Source: Actinomycetaceae bacterium
GTDB taxonomy: Bacteria > Actinomycetota > Actinomycetes > Actinomycetales > Actinomycetaceae
Assembly (NCBI GenBank): GCA_030527545.1
Contig: JAUNAP010000006.1
Location: forward strand, 1 to 64,000
Direction of reading: 5' to 3'
DNA length: 64,000 bases
In this document: positions 8,148-17,300 of the stretch, one piece after another
Position numbering within the stretch: the stretch's first letter is position 1
Layout: each line of letters opens with the position of its first letter
Notes under the pieces: model-generated
Told to the model about the DNA's origin: nothing
Databases searched by the model: none
What the model saw: the letters and a program-made list of their open reading frames with translations, nothing else
Made by a program: the position numbers and the translations under genes

Positions 8148-8485
8148 TCCGCGGTGAGACCATCCAGGTGTGGCGGCCTGTCATCACTGACGGGTGGAGT
8201 GACCCGGCTTTCGAGGCGGCCTACACGGTGGACAACGTGTTGTTTGTTCCAGGTAGCGTCGATGATCTCGCCGAGGCTCCTCACATGGACGGGGATGCCA
8301 CAGAGGCGACATTCCATTTCCCTCGTGTCTGGGTCGAGACAAACCCACAGGCGACGTTGCGGGGCTGTCGTATCCACTATTGCGGGCGTGTGTGGGAAGT
8401 CGAGGGCGAGCCGCACCCGTATGTGGGTGTGAACGTGCCTGGGCCTTGGGTGATGCCTGTTCGTGCCCGCCAAACCCAAGGTTGA
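8144..8485 (+). CDS. Head-tail stopper-like protein
   Basis: 113 residues, translationally coupled to the connector gene. It is beta-rich, with an IQVWRPVITD start and an RGCRIHYCGRVWEVEGEPHPYVG core. This matches the size and position of head completion (stopper) proteins that close the head-tail channel. Function is assigned mainly from gene order: connector, stopper, gp10-like, tail terminator, major tail protein. Confidence 0.62.
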   Translation: MIRGETIQVWRPVITDGWSDPAFEAAYTVDNVLFVPGSVDDLAEAPHMDGDATEATFHFPRVWVETNPQATLRGCRIHYCGRVWEVEGEPHPYVGVNVPGPWVMPVRARQTQG

Positions 8486-8502
8486 GAAGGTGGTGTTTGC
8501 TT

Positions 8503-8730
8503 GTGGGCGGTAAAGCCTATGTCAAGCTCGATTTCCCTGCCCTAGCGGGCATGACCCGCGGCATGGTCGCAGACAAAACCAACCAGATTGCGTCTCGGGC
8601 CGGTGAGGGTTTCGTTGGTGACGTGATGTGGACTGACCGGCCCCACGGTGCGGTGCGTGCCACGACCAGGCAGGCTGCTAGGCGGAACGCCCGCGACAAC
8701 ACGCTGTTGAAAGCCACGTTTGGTGGGTGA
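8503..8730 (+). CDS. Small tail-completion/head-tail joining protein
   Basis: 75 residues from GTG 8503 (preceded by GAGAAGG at 8483-8490). The sequence is basic and ends in ARRNARDNTLLKATFGG. HK97 gp10-like proteins occupy this slot, though this one is shorter than the usual 100-150 residues. A longer frame starting upstream would read through the previous gene and looks unnatural. Confidence 0.55.
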   Translation: MGGKAYVKLDFPALAGMTRGMVADKTNQIASRAGEGFVGDVMWTDRPHGAVRATTRQAARRNARDNTLLKATFGG

Positions 8731-8733
8731 TGC

Positions 8734-9111
8734 GTGGTGAGTGAACAAACCGTCATCACCTACCTGCGGGAGAGCCTATCTAGCGTGCGTGTGTTTCCTG
8801 CCGTGCCCGCTACCCGTACCGCCCATTCGGAGCCGTTTCTCACTGTGGAGCGGGTTGGTGGGGCCGTGGAGCGGTTCTATGACACGCCCGTGTGGGCTGT
8901 AGCCGCGTGGGCGGTCTCTCGCGGGCAAGCCGAACGGCTGGCTGAACGCGCGGTAGCGGCATTGAAGGCTTGGCCCGACCGGGCTGGGCATGTGGCTTAT
9001 GTGCGGGTCAACGCGTTGTATCACCTGCCTGACCCAGACACGAGGTGGGAACGCTACCAGGCAACTATCGAGGCAATGATGAAGACCGATCATGATGAAG
9101 GAGGGGCCTGA
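8734..9111 (+). CDS. Tail terminator protein
   Basis: 125 residues; GTG at 8734 or 8737. The product has the mixed alpha/beta pattern of tail terminators (VRVFPAVPATRTAHSEPFLTVERVGG, then a helical AERLAERAVAALKAW and a C-terminal TRWERYQATIEAMMK). The hexameric terminator caps the tail tube and joins it to the head. Its TGA overlaps the ATG of the major tail gene, which fits co-translation. Confidence 0.7.
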   Translation: MVSEQTVITYLRESLSSVRVFPAVPATRTAHSEPFLTVERVGGAVERFYDTPVWAVAAWAVSRGQAERLAERAVAALKAWPDRAGHVAYVRVNALYHLPDPDTRWERYQATIEAMMKTDHDEGGA

Positions 9112-9695
9112 TGGCGAAGAATGATGCCAGTAAGGTTTCTGTAGGAAAACCAAAGGGCGGCGGCGCGGTGTTCGCCGCCCCGATCACAACCGAGACCGGG
9201 AAGATCCCCACCGACGCGACCAAGCCCCTCGACGCGGCGTTCAAGCCGTTGGGGTATGTGTCCGAGGACGGGTTGACCAACGCGATCGAAACCGACACCG
9301 AAAACATCGTCGCCTGGGGTGGGGACACCGTCCAGGTCGTCGCCACGTCTCGTACGGAGTCGTTCTCGCTCACGCTCATCCAGTCCCTGGACGCGGACGT
9401 GTTGAAGGAAGTCTATGGCGAGGACAACGTCACTGACTCTGCTGGGGCGTTGACGATCAAACACACCTCGGCTCCGCGCCCACAGCGGGTGTGGGTGTTT
9501 GAGGTGTTGATGACGTCTGGGCAGATCAAGCGCATCGTTGTGCCTTCTGGGCGTATCAGCGAGGTTGGTGACACCGTCTATAAGGATGACGAGGTCATCG
9601 GCTATGAGGTGACGATCGCGTGTGCCCCGAACGAGAACGGGGTGACGGTGATCGAATACCTGGCTGCGCCTGCTGGTGCGGGTGTGGGCGGCTAG
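9111..9695 (+). CDS. Major tail (tube) protein
   Basis: 194 residues. Signature tail-tube features: PLDAAFKPLGYVSEDGL, a TVQVVATSRTESFSLTLIQSLD beta-hairpin, and RIVVPSGRISEVGDTVYKDDEVIGYEV, as in actinophage tail tube proteins. It ends in a Gly/Ala-rich tail. The next gene is separated by 201 bases that hold an unusual structured element. Confidence 0.87.
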   Translation: MAKNDASKVSVGKPKGGGAVFAAPITTETGKIPTDATKPLDAAFKPLGYVSEDGLTNAIETDTENIVAWGGDTVQVVATSRTESFSLTLIQSLDADVLKEVYGEDNVTDSAGALTIKHTSAPRPQRVWVFEVLMTSGQIKRIVVPSGRISEVGDTVYKDDEVIGYEVTIACAPNENGVTVIEYLAAPAGAGVGG

Positions 9696-9723
9696 ATCCT
9701 CCAAGGGGCTAGTCAACAAGTTT

Positions 9724-9857
9724 AGGGGTGGGCGTGCCAGGGGGTGCGTCCCGTTTCTATATGTGTGGCCTGCATGGAGGGGGCAGGCCGCATTCTTGCT
9801 GGTCGAGGGGCGTGTCTCTCTTTCCTTTCGGGGCTCGCCCACCCCTATCCCCTCCAT
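9724..9857 (+). ncRNA. Structured intergenic element with predicted pseudoknot
   Basis: In the 201 bases between the major tail and tail chaperone genes there are three exact complementary pairings. An 11-bp outer stem joins 9724-9734 (AGGGGTGGGCG) and 9836-9846. A 7-bp inner hairpin joins 9767-9773 (GGCCTGC) and 9783-9789. The whole 9-base loop of that hairpin, 9774-9782 (ATGGAGGGG), is complementary to 9849-9857 just beyond the outer stem. All three can form together as a pseudoknot. The loop contains a Shine-Dalgarno-like GGAGG, and a short frame (TTG 9796 to TAA 9874-9876, 26 residues) runs through the element. No described RNA family is recognised. Confidence 0.55.
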
Positions 9858-9896
9858 AGACGTGTGGTGTCTTTAACCGGAAGAAAGGCAACGAAA

Positions 9897-10166
9897 ATGG
9901 GTAAGCAAAGGATCACGGTTGATGGGTTCGAGATGCGTCTCGATCCTGGCGTGTTTGACGACTTCGAGCTGCTCGACATGATGGCACAGGTTCAAAACGA
10001 GGACGCGTTGAAGCTTCCTGGGGTGATGCGCAAGATCTACGGTGACCAGTATCAGGCCGTGATGGAGCACCTGCGTGACGAAGATACCGGGCGTGTGCCG
10101 ACTGAGCGGGTGGGTGAGTTCATGACGAAAACTATGGAGGCTCTGGCCCCAAAATCTGGGTCTTAA
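9897..10166 (+). CDS. Tail assembly chaperone, short form
   Basis: 89 residues from the ATG behind AAGAAAGG. It corresponds to the gpG-type chaperone of siphoviruses, which coats the tape measure protein before tube assembly. Near its 3' end lies a CCCAAAA slippery heptamer in the correct register; frameshifting yields the long form. Helical, acidic sequence (DDFELLDMMAQVQNED). The order major tail protein, chaperones, tape measure protein is the standard one. Confidence 0.85.
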   Translation: MGKQRITVDGFEMRLDPGVFDDFELLDMMAQVQNEDALKLPGVMRKIYGDQYQAVMEHLRDEDTGRVPTERVGEFMTKTMEALAPKSGS

Positions 10167-10552
10167 CGGGGCTTCTTGCCGCTTACCCGGGTGAGGTTCA
10201 AGCCGACCTGGCCCGGTTCTTTCATATTCTCGACTACCGCGCCCACCGAGTAAGCCTGATTGCTGAGCTTATGGGTGTGGTGGTTGCCCAACCGGAGTCG
10301 TGGACCCACCGGGCGATACAGCCCGAGTGGGCGTGGGAAGACAAACGCCTGCAGGTGTTGGCGGATTTGTGGGATGTGGCGGCGTTGTTGTTGTGGGCGC
10401 GGACGAAGGACGGCCAGCGGGGCCGTAACCGCCCGGCCCCCTACCCCAGGCCCCAGCCGAAACAAACCCGCGGCCTCGATTTCGCGGCTGTCGATGAGGC
10501 CCTGGCGCGCCCCAGGGTTGCCGTGGAGCAGAAGAATCCTTTGACCGAGTAG
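9897..10552 (+). CDS. Tail assembly chaperone, frameshifted long form (gpGT type)
   Basis: A -1 shift on CCCAAAA (10148-10154) joins the first 86 codons to a second frame that stays open to TAG at 10550-10552, giving about 218 residues. The second frame reads sensibly right across the junction (IWVLTGLLAAYPGEVQADL, then ARFFHILDYRAHRVSLIAEL) and has no good start of its own before a late ATG at 10271, so it is best explained as expressed only by frameshifting. The long form normally bridges tape measure and tube proteins. Confidence 0.85.
10148..10154 (+). other. Programmed -1 ribosomal frameshift site (C CCA AAA)
   Basis: The heptamer fits X XXY YYZ exactly in the zero frame (GCC CCA AAA), three codons before the zero-frame stop TAA at 10164-10166. 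Zero frame encodes the short chaperone and the -1 frame the long one. Confidence 0.85.
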
Positions 10553-10569
10553 ATAGGCGGTGGTGTGGC

Positions 10570-13533
10570 GTGGCAGGAACAACGATTGGTACAGCCTGGA
10601 TTAACGTGGTGCCGTCTTTTAAGGGCACAGCTAAGCGTTTGTCTGCCGAGATCGGTGGCGCCTCCGATAGTGTGTCGCGCACGTCGTCTCAAAAGATGGC
10701 GACCCAGTTTTCTCGTGGGTTTGCCAAGATCGGTAAGGTCGGTGCGGCGGCGTTTGCGGCCGTTGGTGCCGCAGCTACTGTCGGCCTAGGTGCTGCGGTT
10801 AAGCGCGTCGACACGATGAACAATTTCCCGAAGGTCATGGCTAACCTGGGGTATTCTTCGAAAGAGGCCGCCGAGTCGATCAAGAAGATGAGCGAGAAGC
10901 TCCAGGGTTTGCCGACGAGCTTGGATTCAATGGCTGCCGTGACCCAGCGGCTCGCTCCCCTAACGGGGTCGCTGTCGAAGGCCACAGACTTGTCGTTGGC
11001 CCTCAACAACGCATTCCTTGCCTCGGGGGCATCTGCCGCAGACGTCGCGCGTGCGACCGAGCAGTATTCGCAGATGCTCGCTAAGGGCAGTGTCGATTTG
11101 CAGTCGTGGCGTACGTTGCAAGAGGTTATGCCCGGTCAGCTTGACCAGCTCGCTAAGGCCCTGCTGGGGCCGACAGCGAATTCTCAGGCCCTCTATGAGG
11201 CGATGAAGTCGGGGAAGGTCAGTTTCGACCAGTTCAACGACGCGATCATCAGGCTCAACGAAGAGGGCGTGGAAGGGTTTGCGTCGTTTTCACAGCAGGC
11301 TATCGACGCGACAAAGGGTATCGCCACCGCGTGGGCGAACGTGCGCACAGCTATGGTGCGCGGTAAAGCCACGATCATCCAAGCGATCGGTGCCGATGAG
11401 GTGTCCGCGCTGATTAACAAGCTTGGCGCGGGTATCAGCAAAGCAGCCAACAGCATCGCTACGTTTATCGAGAAGGTTAAGGAAGCTGACGGGCCTTCGA
11501 AGACGCTTGAGGACCGCCTGAAAGGGCTTGCGTTTGGTGCTGGCTTACTCGCGGTCGCGGTGAAGGCCGGGGCGGGGTTTGAGGGGTTTTCTGACGGCCT
11601 GGACCGGATCTCTCAGGCCGCGAAGAAGATCAACGCTGGGGGCGATGATCTCACGGTCGCTGCCGAGGGGTTCATCGGTAAACTCGCGGTAGCGAAGTCC
11701 AAGATCACTCAGGCGTTGTCGACAGACGGCCTATCTGAGGCATTCAGTGGCTTCGCTACCCGCATGCGCACGATGTTTAACACGAGCCTGCGTGAGGCCG
11801 CTGTCGTTGATGGTGACCCTCTGGCTGGCGGGGCAGCCAAGATCGCTGAGGGGATACGAGGGTTGACCCCTAAGTGGCTGGCTGCACCGTTTGGGTCGAT
11901 GCGCTCCCAAATCAACACGCTGTTGAACAGTGAGCTTCGTGAGGCCGCGATGCTTGATGGCGACCCGCTGGCTGGCGCTGTGGTGAAGATGCGTTCTGGG
12001 GCCGAGAAGATGGTCGAGCCGTTTAAGACGATTGGCGGCAAGATCACCGGGCATATCCAGTCGGGTATCGGCCGGGTGAAAGCAACAACCCCGGTGGCTT
12101 CGTTGGGGTCGATCTTTTCTGGCGTGGGCGACATTATGGCTCCCCCATTCGAAGGGGCGATGGGCAAGATTGGTGACCTCGTGATGGGGTTCTTCAAGCC
12201 CGGGAACTTCTTGAAGTTCTTCGGGATTGGCGCTATCGCAGCTGGCCTGGTCGCTGGGCTAGGTGCTATGGCTAGCGAGGCTGGCGGTGCGATGCTCAAC
12301 GAGTTCGCGGCCCAGCTTGGTCGTCTTCCCGGCGAGCTGGTTGCGATCATCCAACAGTTGGCAACCAACGTGCCCCAGTTCATGCAGATCGGTATGGACC
12401 TGATCATGAACCTGGTGACTGGCCTGACACAGGCCCTACCCCAGATCGTGACCGGCGCGGTTTCGATCATCACCGGGCTGGTGAGTGCGCTCGCCCAGAA
12501 CCTGCCGCAGTTGATCCCTGCCGCGGTGCAGATGATCCTCACGCTCGTGCAGGCGTTGATCGCCAACATTCCTCAGATCATCCAAGCTGGCCTGCAGCTC
12601 CTCGTCGGTCTGGTTCAAGGCGTCATTAACGCCTTGCCGCAGCTGATCGCCGCGATCCCACAGATCATCACGGTCTTCATCAACGCGGTCCTCACGTCGC
12701 TGCCACAGATCATCACCACAGGGATTCAACTGCTTAACGCGTTGATTAACGGGATCATCGAGTGTCTGCCACAGCTTGTGGCGATGCTACCGCGCATCAT
12801 CGACACCACGGTGACAGTGCTGCTCAATAACCTCCCGGCGATCATTGACGCAGGCATCAAGCTGCTGGTGGCGTTGATTGATGGGATCATGCGCTGTCTG
12901 CCGCAGCTGATCGCTATGGCACCCCAGATCATTGAGCGTCTCGTGGTGACGTTGGCAAACAACTTCCCTCGGCTCATCGATGCAGGCTTCAAGGCGTTGC
13001 GTTCACTCATCACTGGTGTCGTCAACGCGCTGCCGCAGCTGTGGCAGACCGCGTCTACGATTCCGGGCAATATTGTGCGCGCCTTGGGCAACGTGGGGCG
13101 GCTGTTGTGGAATGCGGGCCGGTCGATCATCACGGGCTTGTGGAACGGCATGGTGTCGATGTTCCAGCATGTGTGGAATGGGTTAGCGAGTTTCACGAAC
13201 TCGCTGTTGAAGTGGAAGGGCCCGCCGAAGAAAGACAAGGTCCTGCTGTATGGGGCGGGCCAGCTGATCATTGGTGGTTTCAAGCGGGGCTTGGAGTCTC
13301 AATATGGGGCTGTTCACCGGTCTCTGGCGGGATTCACGGCTGATCTTGAGGTTGCGGGCAGTATGCGTCCTCGCGTGGATGCCGCCTTTGGTGATTCCCC
13401 GTGGGATGCGGGTCCGCGCCCGATCCAGGTGGTCCAAAACATCTCTCACGCCGAGATGCCTAAGACGTCACGTTTGGCATCGGCGGGTGCGGCACAAGCG
13501 AGGCTGCAGGCGAGCATGGCTGCCGCGATGTGA
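10570..13533 (+). CDS. Tape measure protein
   Basis: 987 residues, the longest of the tail shaft genes, setting tail length. N-terminal GTAWINVVPSFKGTAKRLSAEI is typical of actinophage tape measure proteins, followed by a hydrophobic/Ala-rich helix (about 55-75) and a tape-measure domain (TMNNFPKVMANLGYSS onward). A hydrophobic region at about residues 545-575 is followed, over about 620-825, by at least eight imperfect repeats of a 30-35-residue unit with a conserved LPQLI/IPQII core and N/G-rich turns. Starts at GTG 10570. Two near-identical segments around 390 and 450 (FNTSLREAAVVDGDPLAGGA and LNSELREAAMLDGDPLAGAV) show an internal duplication. Confidence 0.92.
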   Translation: MAGTTIGTAWINVVPSFKGTAKRLSAEIGGASDSVSRTSSQKMATQFSRGFAKIGKVGAAAFAAVGAAATVGLGAAVKRVDTMNNFPKVMANLGYSSKEAAESIKKMSEKLQGLPTSLDSMAAVTQRLAPLTGSLSKATDLSLALNNAFLASGASAADVARATEQYSQMLAKGSVDLQSWRTLQEVMPGQLDQLAKALLGPTANSQALYEAMKSGKVSFDQFNDAIIRLNEEGVEGFASFSQQAIDATKGIATAWANVRTAMVRGKATIIQAIGADEVSALINKLGAGISKAANSIATFIEKVKEADGPSKTLEDRLKGLAFGAGLLAVAVKAGAGFEGFSDGLDRISQAAKKINAGGDDLTVAAEGFIGKLAVAKSKITQALSTDGLSEAFSGFATRMRTMFNTSLREAAVVDGDPLAGGAAKIAEGIRGLTPKWLAAPFGSMRSQINTLLNSELREAAMLDGDPLAGAVVKMRSGAEKMVEPFKTIGGKITGHIQSGIGRVKATTPVASLGSIFSGVGDIMAPPFEGAMGKIGDLVMGFFKPGNFLKFFGIGAIAAGLVAGLGAMASEAGGAMLNEFAAQLGRLPGELVAIIQQLATNVPQFMQIGMDLIMNLVTGLTQALPQIVTGAVSIITGLVSALAQNLPQLIPAAVQMILTLVQALIANIPQIIQAGLQLLVGLVQGVINALPQLIAAIPQIITVFINAVLTSLPQIITTGIQLLNALINGIIECLPQLVAMLPRIIDTTVTVLLNNLPAIIDAGIKLLVALIDGIMRCLPQLIAMAPQIIERLVVTLANNFPRLIDAGFKALRSLITGVVNALPQLWQTASTIPGNIVRALGNVGRLLWNAGRSIITGLWNGMVSMFQHVWNGLASFTNSLLKWKGPPKKDKVLLYGAGQLIIGGFKRGLESQYGAVHRSLAGFTADLEVAGSMRPRVDAAFGDSPWDAGPRPIQVVQNISHAEMPKTSRLASAGAAQARLQASMAAAM

Positions 13534-13560
13534 GACGAAAAACTAGGCATGGAGGTGCAC

Positions 13561-14304
13561 ATGGCCGCGACACGGCGCACATACGTCGTTAATGGTCTTG
13601 ATCTTGATGCGGGCACGTATCGGCTGTTGGAATCAACTCAAGCCTCGGCTGGGCTTGCTCCGCGGCTGGCTAGTGTCGAGGTTTACGGCCGTGACGGGGC
13701 GGTGCCAGTGGGCGGGGACTATCTGGCTGCAGGAGAGCTCGGGCTCGTGGTTGCGGTGGCTACTGGTGATTTCGCTGCTCGTCTTGATGCCGAAGCCCGG
13801 GTGGGTGCCGCGTTGCGAGTGAAGACTTCGAGCGGGCTCGGGCAAGTGGTGTTGAAAGGCCCTGGTATAGAACGCGAGTGCGGGTTCAGGTTGAAATCGC
13901 TGGCTTGGCAAGAGAAAACCCCTGGGGTGTCGGTTGGCCAGATTGTCCTTGACCTGCCTCGCCCGATCTGGCAGGCGCCCTTGGAGTCAAGGCGTGATGG
14001 CCTCGCACCGGGGGTTGTTGAGTTTGAAGAGCTCGCTGGCGGGTCGGCTCCTGTAGAGGTGACGTGGCTGCTGCCTGGGGGCGTGCCGTCGTTTAACGCC
14101 TCGTGTGTCGTCAGCGGCGAGACGACTAGGTTTTCGACGTCTCGGCCCACGGTCGGCGAGACGATGCTGCGGGGCTTGGGTAGGCCCGTGGGGGTTGACC
14201 AGTGGGGGCGTGTGTGGCCTGACCGTGAGGGACGCTATCGGGCTCGTGTTAGCGGTGGTGGCGTGAAGACGTTTGGTTGGAAGGCGAAGAAGTCATGGCT
14301 ATGA
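13561..14304 (+). CDS. Distal tail protein
   Basis: 247 residues from the ATG placed after ATGGAGGTGCAC (an upstream ATG at 13549 overlaps that site). Position between tape measure and tail-tip genes and the sheet-rich N-terminal half (TYVVNGLDLDAGTYRLLES, VYGRDGAVPVGGDY) fit the siphovirus Dit protein that forms the hub of the baseplate. The C-terminal half has a Pro/Gly-rich jelly-roll-like pattern. The next gene starts inside its 3' end. Confidence 0.72.
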   Translation: MAATRRTYVVNGLDLDAGTYRLLESTQASAGLAPRLASVEVYGRDGAVPVGGDYLAAGELGLVVAVATGDFAARLDAEARVGAALRVKTSSGLGQVVLKGPGIERECGFRLKSLAWQEKTPGVSVGQIVLDLPRPIWQAPLESRRDGLAPGVVEFEELAGGSAPVEVTWLLPGGVPSFNASCVVSGETTRFSTSRPTVGETMLRGLGRPVGVDQWGRVWPDREGRYRARVSGGGVKTFGWKAKKSWL

Positions 14305-17300
14305 GGTTTCAGGTGCGTGCGTTCGACCCGTTCGGGGAAGAACGCGGGATCATTGATGAGTTTGTGTCGTTGGAGATGGTCGAGACCCTCAACGCGGCTT
14401 CTACGTGTACGCTCACGATCCCGGCCGCAGGCCGCGCCGCTGAGATCCTGACTCCCCCAGTCGAGTTCGCTGTCGAGATCTATGGGCGTGCGACAGCTAA
14501 TGGTGAGCCGGTTAACGCTAGGTTCATTTGCCTTGAGTGTGAGCGTGACGCCTCTAGTCCGGCTGAGACGATCCAGTTGAAGGGGCTGGGGTATGCGGTC
14601 GTGTTGGAGTGGGCGTCGGTGTGGTCGGCTACGCCTGGAAACGATGAGGGCAAGCGGGTGTTTAACGCTCAGTCGCCTGGGTCTATCTTGCATACGTTGC
14701 TGTCTGAGGCTGCTGCGCGTACAGACTCTGCAGGCCGGAAATGGGCCAAGGGCGCGGTGTCGTGGGATTTCACGCCAGAGACGGATTCTGCGGGTATGGC
14801 GTGGGGTAAGAACGCGGCTAAGACGTTCTCGGCGTCAGCGCCGCTAGCTAAGCCGCTTGAATGGTTGGCGTCAAAGGGCGCAGTCGATTGGCGCTGGGAT
14901 GGCCGTTGCCTGCAGGTGTATAAGGCAGATTCGGGTATGGCGACCCGGCATCCTGAAGATATTCGGTTGTTTGGTGAGTTTTCTACCGGCCAGCCGGTGA
15001 CCATCTCGTGGGGGCAGTTGTGCACGGTTGCGCGTTTTCGTGGCGATGGTGGCTATGAGCGGACGAAAGAAAACCCTGCCGCTTCGAGTGTGTTTGGGCG
15101 TGTGGAGCGGTGGAGTGAGCAGGCCCAGGTGACGCGTGATGCGACAGCCGACCTGTATTTGGAGGAGCTTCTTCGCCGTGGCGAGGCCCCGGTTACGCAG
15201 TGGCGACGCGAATGGGTGATAGAAGACGAGTCAACGGCGTGCCCGTGGAACTACTATGCGGTCGGTGACTGGGTCTATGTGGACCGCGAGGCCGAGCGGA
15301 TGCGAGTCGTCGAGGCCGGGATAAAGGTTGAAGCCGACGGGACGATCACGGGCTGGGAGACCCTGGGCACACGCCTGGAGTCCCTGCTGGAAAAGCTCGC
15401 TCGGCGCACGACTGACCTGTCGGATGGCGCGGTAGGTGCGGACAGCGGCGGCCCAGCCCCGGCGGGTGAGGACACGCGGCGGCCTATGCCTCCCACGGAC
15501 GTGCTAGCGACGAGCGACACGATCGTGACTCAGGAGGGCCACTACCGTGGCGTTATCACGGTGTCGTGGACGCGTCCGACACTGGCGACGAATCGCACGG
15601 AGATGACTCCTGTGGCGTATCGGGTGTGGGCGCGTGAGGAGGGGTCGTCTCAGCTGCGCCTAGAGGCCCAGACGGGTGATGTGGCGAGCGTGGGGATCTA
15701 CGGAACCCCAGGAAGAACATACGAGGTTCGTGTCCAAGCAGGGACCGAGAATGGTTGGTGGTCGGCGCTCTCAGACGCGGCGACAATCCGTGTAGAAGAC
15801 GATGTGACTCCGCCTCCTGCTCCTTCTACACCGGTGTTGGCCGCGGATTTGGGCGTCATCACGATCACGACAGACGGGCTGAGTAGTGAGGGTGAGCGTA
15901 TGCCACCTGATTTTGATCACTATGAAGCCCACATCACCACGAACCGGGGTGAGCATGAGGCGGCGGTCGCTGGGGAATTCCCGGGGGCGACGCTTGTTGG
16001 TCTCGAGGGCGAGAGGCAGTGGTTTTTCCCGGCCCCTACCTATGGGACGTGGTATGTGCTGCTCTACGCCGTCGACCGGGCGGGTAACCGTTCCAAGCCG
16101 TCGGCGCCCGCGCAGATCGAGGTCAAGTCAAGCGTGGACACGGCGGCGATTAAGGCCGAGATTGACGCGGCGCTTGAGGATTGGCGAGGCGAGAAAGCCA
16201 CGCTAGAGGAACGCCTCGCCGCTCTCGATGAGAAGAATGAGGCGTTGCGTGGCGAGATCGCCGCACAGATCGAGCAGGCGGCTAAGACCGCAGGTAAACA
16301 GGTACTGTGGGTCGAGGCCAAGAACGCCACCTCCGTAAAATTCCCGCCTAACGCGCCCGAGGGGGCGGTGCTTTTCGCACGTGAACGCCCCGGCGCCCCG
16401 ATATGGGGAATGTGGGTACGTGACGGACAGTCGTGGCACTCTACCCCGCTCGAGAAGGCCACTATCGGCGGGGTGGACATCTCCAAGCTCGTCGCCCAGG
16501 ATGGCCAGGTTTCCCAGCAGGTCGCTGACGCGATTTGGGCACGCAAGATCGCGGCCTCAAAGATCACGACAGACGAGATCATTGCTGGCGCGGACTTTGA
16601 CCAGGCTCTACCTGACATAAAAGCTTCGTGGAGTCAGTGGGAGAAGACGAGCGGGTGGCGTCGAGCTTCCGATAATTCACTCTTCACCCAAGACGGGAAA
16701 GCGAATGAGCGGATTGTGTCGCCTTGGCTTACTGTCGACCGGTTCTCGCCCTACATCATCTCATTTAACGGGTATACCACTAAAGTAGCCGCCAACATTC
16801 ATCTCGTTATCGCATGGAAAGGCCACGAAGAAGACGATTGGATCGACGAGAGAATATTTGAGGTCCATAGGCGTAAGACATTCGAATATGAATTTTCGAT
16901 CCCCAAGTACGTTAGCGCACTTGGGGTATCAGACAATTTCAACGCTCCCCAGCAGGTGCGGATCGGCTTTGTCATCGATGAGCTGACCACGGGTCAGGTA
17001 GTCATAGAAAATCTGTGTGTTTATCGGGCTGCTGGCTCTACTCGTATCTCGGGCGGGGCGATCACCTCGGACAAGATCGCAGCCAACGCGGTCACGGCAG
17101 GCGCGATCAAAGCTAACGCAGTCACGGCCGACAAGATCAAAGCCGGTGCCATCCAAGCCACCCATATCGCCGCGAACGCGGTCACGGCTAAGGCAATCAA
17201 GTCTGACGCGATTGACGGCATGACAATCACCGGCGCGCTTATCCAGAACTCGCGGTCAAACACGGGCCTGAAGATCTCTGGCGGATCGATCCGTGGCTAT

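Noticed and set aside
9676-9876. 66-residue frame across the structured tail-gene gap
   Set aside because: It begins inside the major tail gene; only a 26-codon part from TTG 9796 is conceivable, and the inverted repeats explain the DNA better.
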